In this document: in pieces, positions 62,688-64,000 of the stretch
Layout of the letters: each line of letters begins with the position of its first letter
How positions within the stretch are numbered: the first letter of the stretch is position 1
Assembly (NCBI GenBank): GCA_029961685.1
Contig: JARWKL010000008.1
Span: 28,459,619 to 28,523,618 of the forward strand
Direction: 5' to 3'
Source of the DNA: Aristolochia californica
Lineage: Eukaryota > Streptophyta > Magnoliopsida > Piperales > Aristolochiaceae
DNA length: 64,000 nt
Made by a program: the position numbers and the translations under genes
The notes under the pieces: generated by a model
What the model was told of the DNA's origin: nothing
Seen by the model: the letters and a program-made list of their open reading frames with translations, nothing else
Databases searched by the model: none

Positions 62688-63190
62688 TTGGAAATTATGG
62701 CCAGAAAAATAGAAAACTGTGAGGCAGAAATAACTCTTCTCAAACATAGATTAGATAAAATAGAAAAAGATTCTTATGATGGTATCACTGTAGGGTTAGA
62801 AGAACCAGAAACTTCCTACGTATGTAACCAAGATAAATCTATTTCCAGTATCCTTGTTAGAGCAAAGATTATTTTCCCTAACAAACAGTCCCTCGTGTTA
62901 GATGCTTTAGTAGATTCCGGCTGTACCAAATGTATTATCCATAGAAGATTAGTTCCTCTTCAGTTCCTTAAGAAAACCGATAAATAAGTGTTTAGCCAAC
63001 AGGTAGATGGTATCTATCACCCATATACAACCTATTTTGATGAAGGCAAAATCCAGTTCTTTACCAATTATTCAACTTTTTCTAGATCTTATCCTTTACC
63101 TTTAACATGGGTTAGAGATCTCAAACTCAAAGTAGACTTTATTTTAGGTCTTAATTTTATTCTTCATAACAATGGTTCTCTTTACTTCTT
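62688..63190 (+). pseudogene. Pararetroviral protease, copy 7
   Basis: MARKIENCEAEITLLKHRLD starts the conserved region; LVDSGCTKCIIHRRLVP has the D-S-G active site. A TAA after LKKTDK (62985-62987) interrupts it; VDFILGLNFILHNNGSL is kept after it. The sequence diverges after 63185. Confidence 0.87.
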
Positions 63191-63357
63191 GTTTGCAACG
63201 TCCTTTTTACAACTATCTTTAGAATTAATGTTCTGTCTTTTAGGGCAAGTGTTGGCTCAGTGTTCTGTCTGACAGAACATTAAAAGACAGAAGCGTTTTA
63301 GGAACTACCTTCTGGAAGTTTTTACAACTATCCTTTCCTTCTCTTACGATTGCTTTC

Positions 63358-63429
63358 ATGCTTATACTTTTCATAATATTAGGCATCGTTCTTGTTACCT
63401 TAATACTTACTGCTTTTATTGTGTGTTGA
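63358..63429 (+). CDS. Leader hydrophobic micro-ORF, copy 7
   Basis: ATG at 63358, TGA at 63427-63429; MLILFIILGIVLVTLILTAF then IVC. It uses a different stop codon from the others but has the same length. Confidence 0.6.
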   Translation: MLILFIILGIVLVTLILTAFIVC

Positions 63430-63494
63430 GTATTTTCGTTTTTGTTCATATTTACTACTTTATTTTAAGACGTTATTACAGAAAGGTATATAAG

Positions 63495-63595
63495 GCTGGA
63501 AACTACTGGGTGAGGGCTACGCCCTGACAAACGCCTCTGCCTCAGTTGAGCCAAGCGTTGCTCTCGGTTGTCACAACACCGCTGTACCTTTTTAT
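63495..63595 (+). promoter_or_regulatory. GC-rich structured leader block, copy 7
   Basis: Plus-strand copy with core GAGGGCTACGCCCTGAC; a perfect inner stem (agggc/gccct) is kept despite the base changes in the loop relative to copy 1. Confidence 0.6.
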
Positions 63596-63876
63596 GTATA
63601 TTTGGTTAATTAATAAGATAATAAAACAGTTTTTGAGATTTGTTTTGCGAATATTACCTATATATTACTTATACTTAGGATTATTATATAATACCTTAAG
63701 AGATTATTGTGCAATATCATAGGAACTTATAGCTACATATTGTTCTTGGTAATAATAGCATTAGAATTATTTGGATATTTTATATTTCTCCCATAACAAG
63801 TAGATAATCTTTTAGCCTCTGATATATTCTTATTCCTTAATATTTTAGCCAGAATCATAGATAGTACCTTAGATAC

Positions 63877-64000
63877 ATGATTTTTATCTTTATAGCTTTA
63901 ACAATAGTCTTTTGTAATTTAGTTATTTTTATTTTTGTCTGTTTTACCTTATCTTTATATTCATACAGAAGATTTGTAGAGACTCCAAGGCAAATATTTA
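63877..64000 (+). CDS. Leader membrane ORF, copy 7 (cut by window edge)
   Basis: ATG at 63877; MIFIFIALTIVFCNLVIFIF membrane segment, then SLYSYRRFVETPRQIF at the last base of the window. The frame is open to the edge. Confidence 0.65.
   Translation, partial: MIFIFIALTIVFCNLVIFIFVCFTLSLYSYRRFVETPRQIF

Larger units (their letters stand above)
62676..64000 (+). mobile_element. Endogenous pararetrovirus copy 7 (protease joined to leader), incomplete at window edge
   Basis: The plus strand carries the protease, then a small inverted zinc-knuckle scrap (about 63210-63275), then the leader with micro-ORF, GC-rich block and membrane ORF, which runs off the window. The RT to transactivator region is missing between them. 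Confidence 0.85.

Noticed and set aside
1..64000. CRISPR arrays, rRNA, tRNA genes or bacterial operons.
   Set aside because: No spaced direct repeats of that kind, and no cloverleaf or rRNA sequence was recognised. The tRNA-like words are only primer-site complements.

Overview
The window is plant nuclear DNA. It holds intron-containing fragments of three conserved plant genes: SEC23 (COPII coat), XPB/ERCC3 (TFIIH helicase) and a REF6-type histone demethylase. They lie among Ty3/gypsy, Ty1/copia, LINE and hAT-like debris and a large cluster of endogenous pararetrovirus (family Caulimoviridae) sequences. Nothing suggests a prokaryotic or organellar origin. The species cannot be named from the sequence; an angiosperm is most likely. 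No complete host gene is present, and every host gene piece is truncated or broken.

Host layer. SEC23 C-terminal exons (2965-4751), a REF6 scrap and XPB exons 1-7 (5163-6985) are followed by a second REF6 scrap (9285-9464), a copia integrase scrap, the SEC23 upstream region and the start of SEC23 exon 1 (11453-11668). A second XPB copy (47140-48940), a longer copia fragment, the same SEC23 upstream region and the N-terminal half of SEC23 (55485-59109) follow further right. The order fits a tandemly repeated SEC23 - REF6 scrap - XPB unit. In the middle unit, the rest of SEC23 and the 5' end of XPB have been replaced by the 35-kb repeat block at 11669-47142.

Repeat block. A decayed gypsy element comes first (11669-15956); its RT region is partly duplicated around a threefold 460-bp repeat. 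An inverted pair of LTR- or leader-like sequences follows (16437-17775). From 17848 to 47115 almost everything is pararetroviral: one linear copy on the minus strand (17848-26053), a short plus-strand piece (26095-28251), a circularly permuted near-full copy on the minus strand (28319-36136), a 3.2-kb palindrome (36569-39756), a divergent minus-strand copy (39839-43190) and a plus-strand copy (43191-47115) that runs into XPB. A further piece lies at 62676-64000. (GA)n tracts mark most of the switches between segments.

The virus. Read across copies, each genome is about 8 kb: a TATA promoter; a leader of about 1.2 kb with a short ORF starting M-N-E-R-V, a GTAAGT splice-donor match, a 23-codon hydrophobic micro-ORF, a GC-rich hairpin block and a 61-69-codon membrane ORF; a tRNA-Met primer site; an ORF1 without AUG (coiled coil); a large ORF encoding movement protein, coat protein with zinc knuckle, a second Cys motif of badnavirus/tungrovirus type, protease, RT and RNase H; and a last ORF with a viroplasmin/transactivator domain. 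Badnavirus/tungrovirus features together with a transactivator ORF, plus two conserved membrane micro-ORFs in the leader, are the most novel content here. All large viral ORFs carry stops, frameshifts or deletions.
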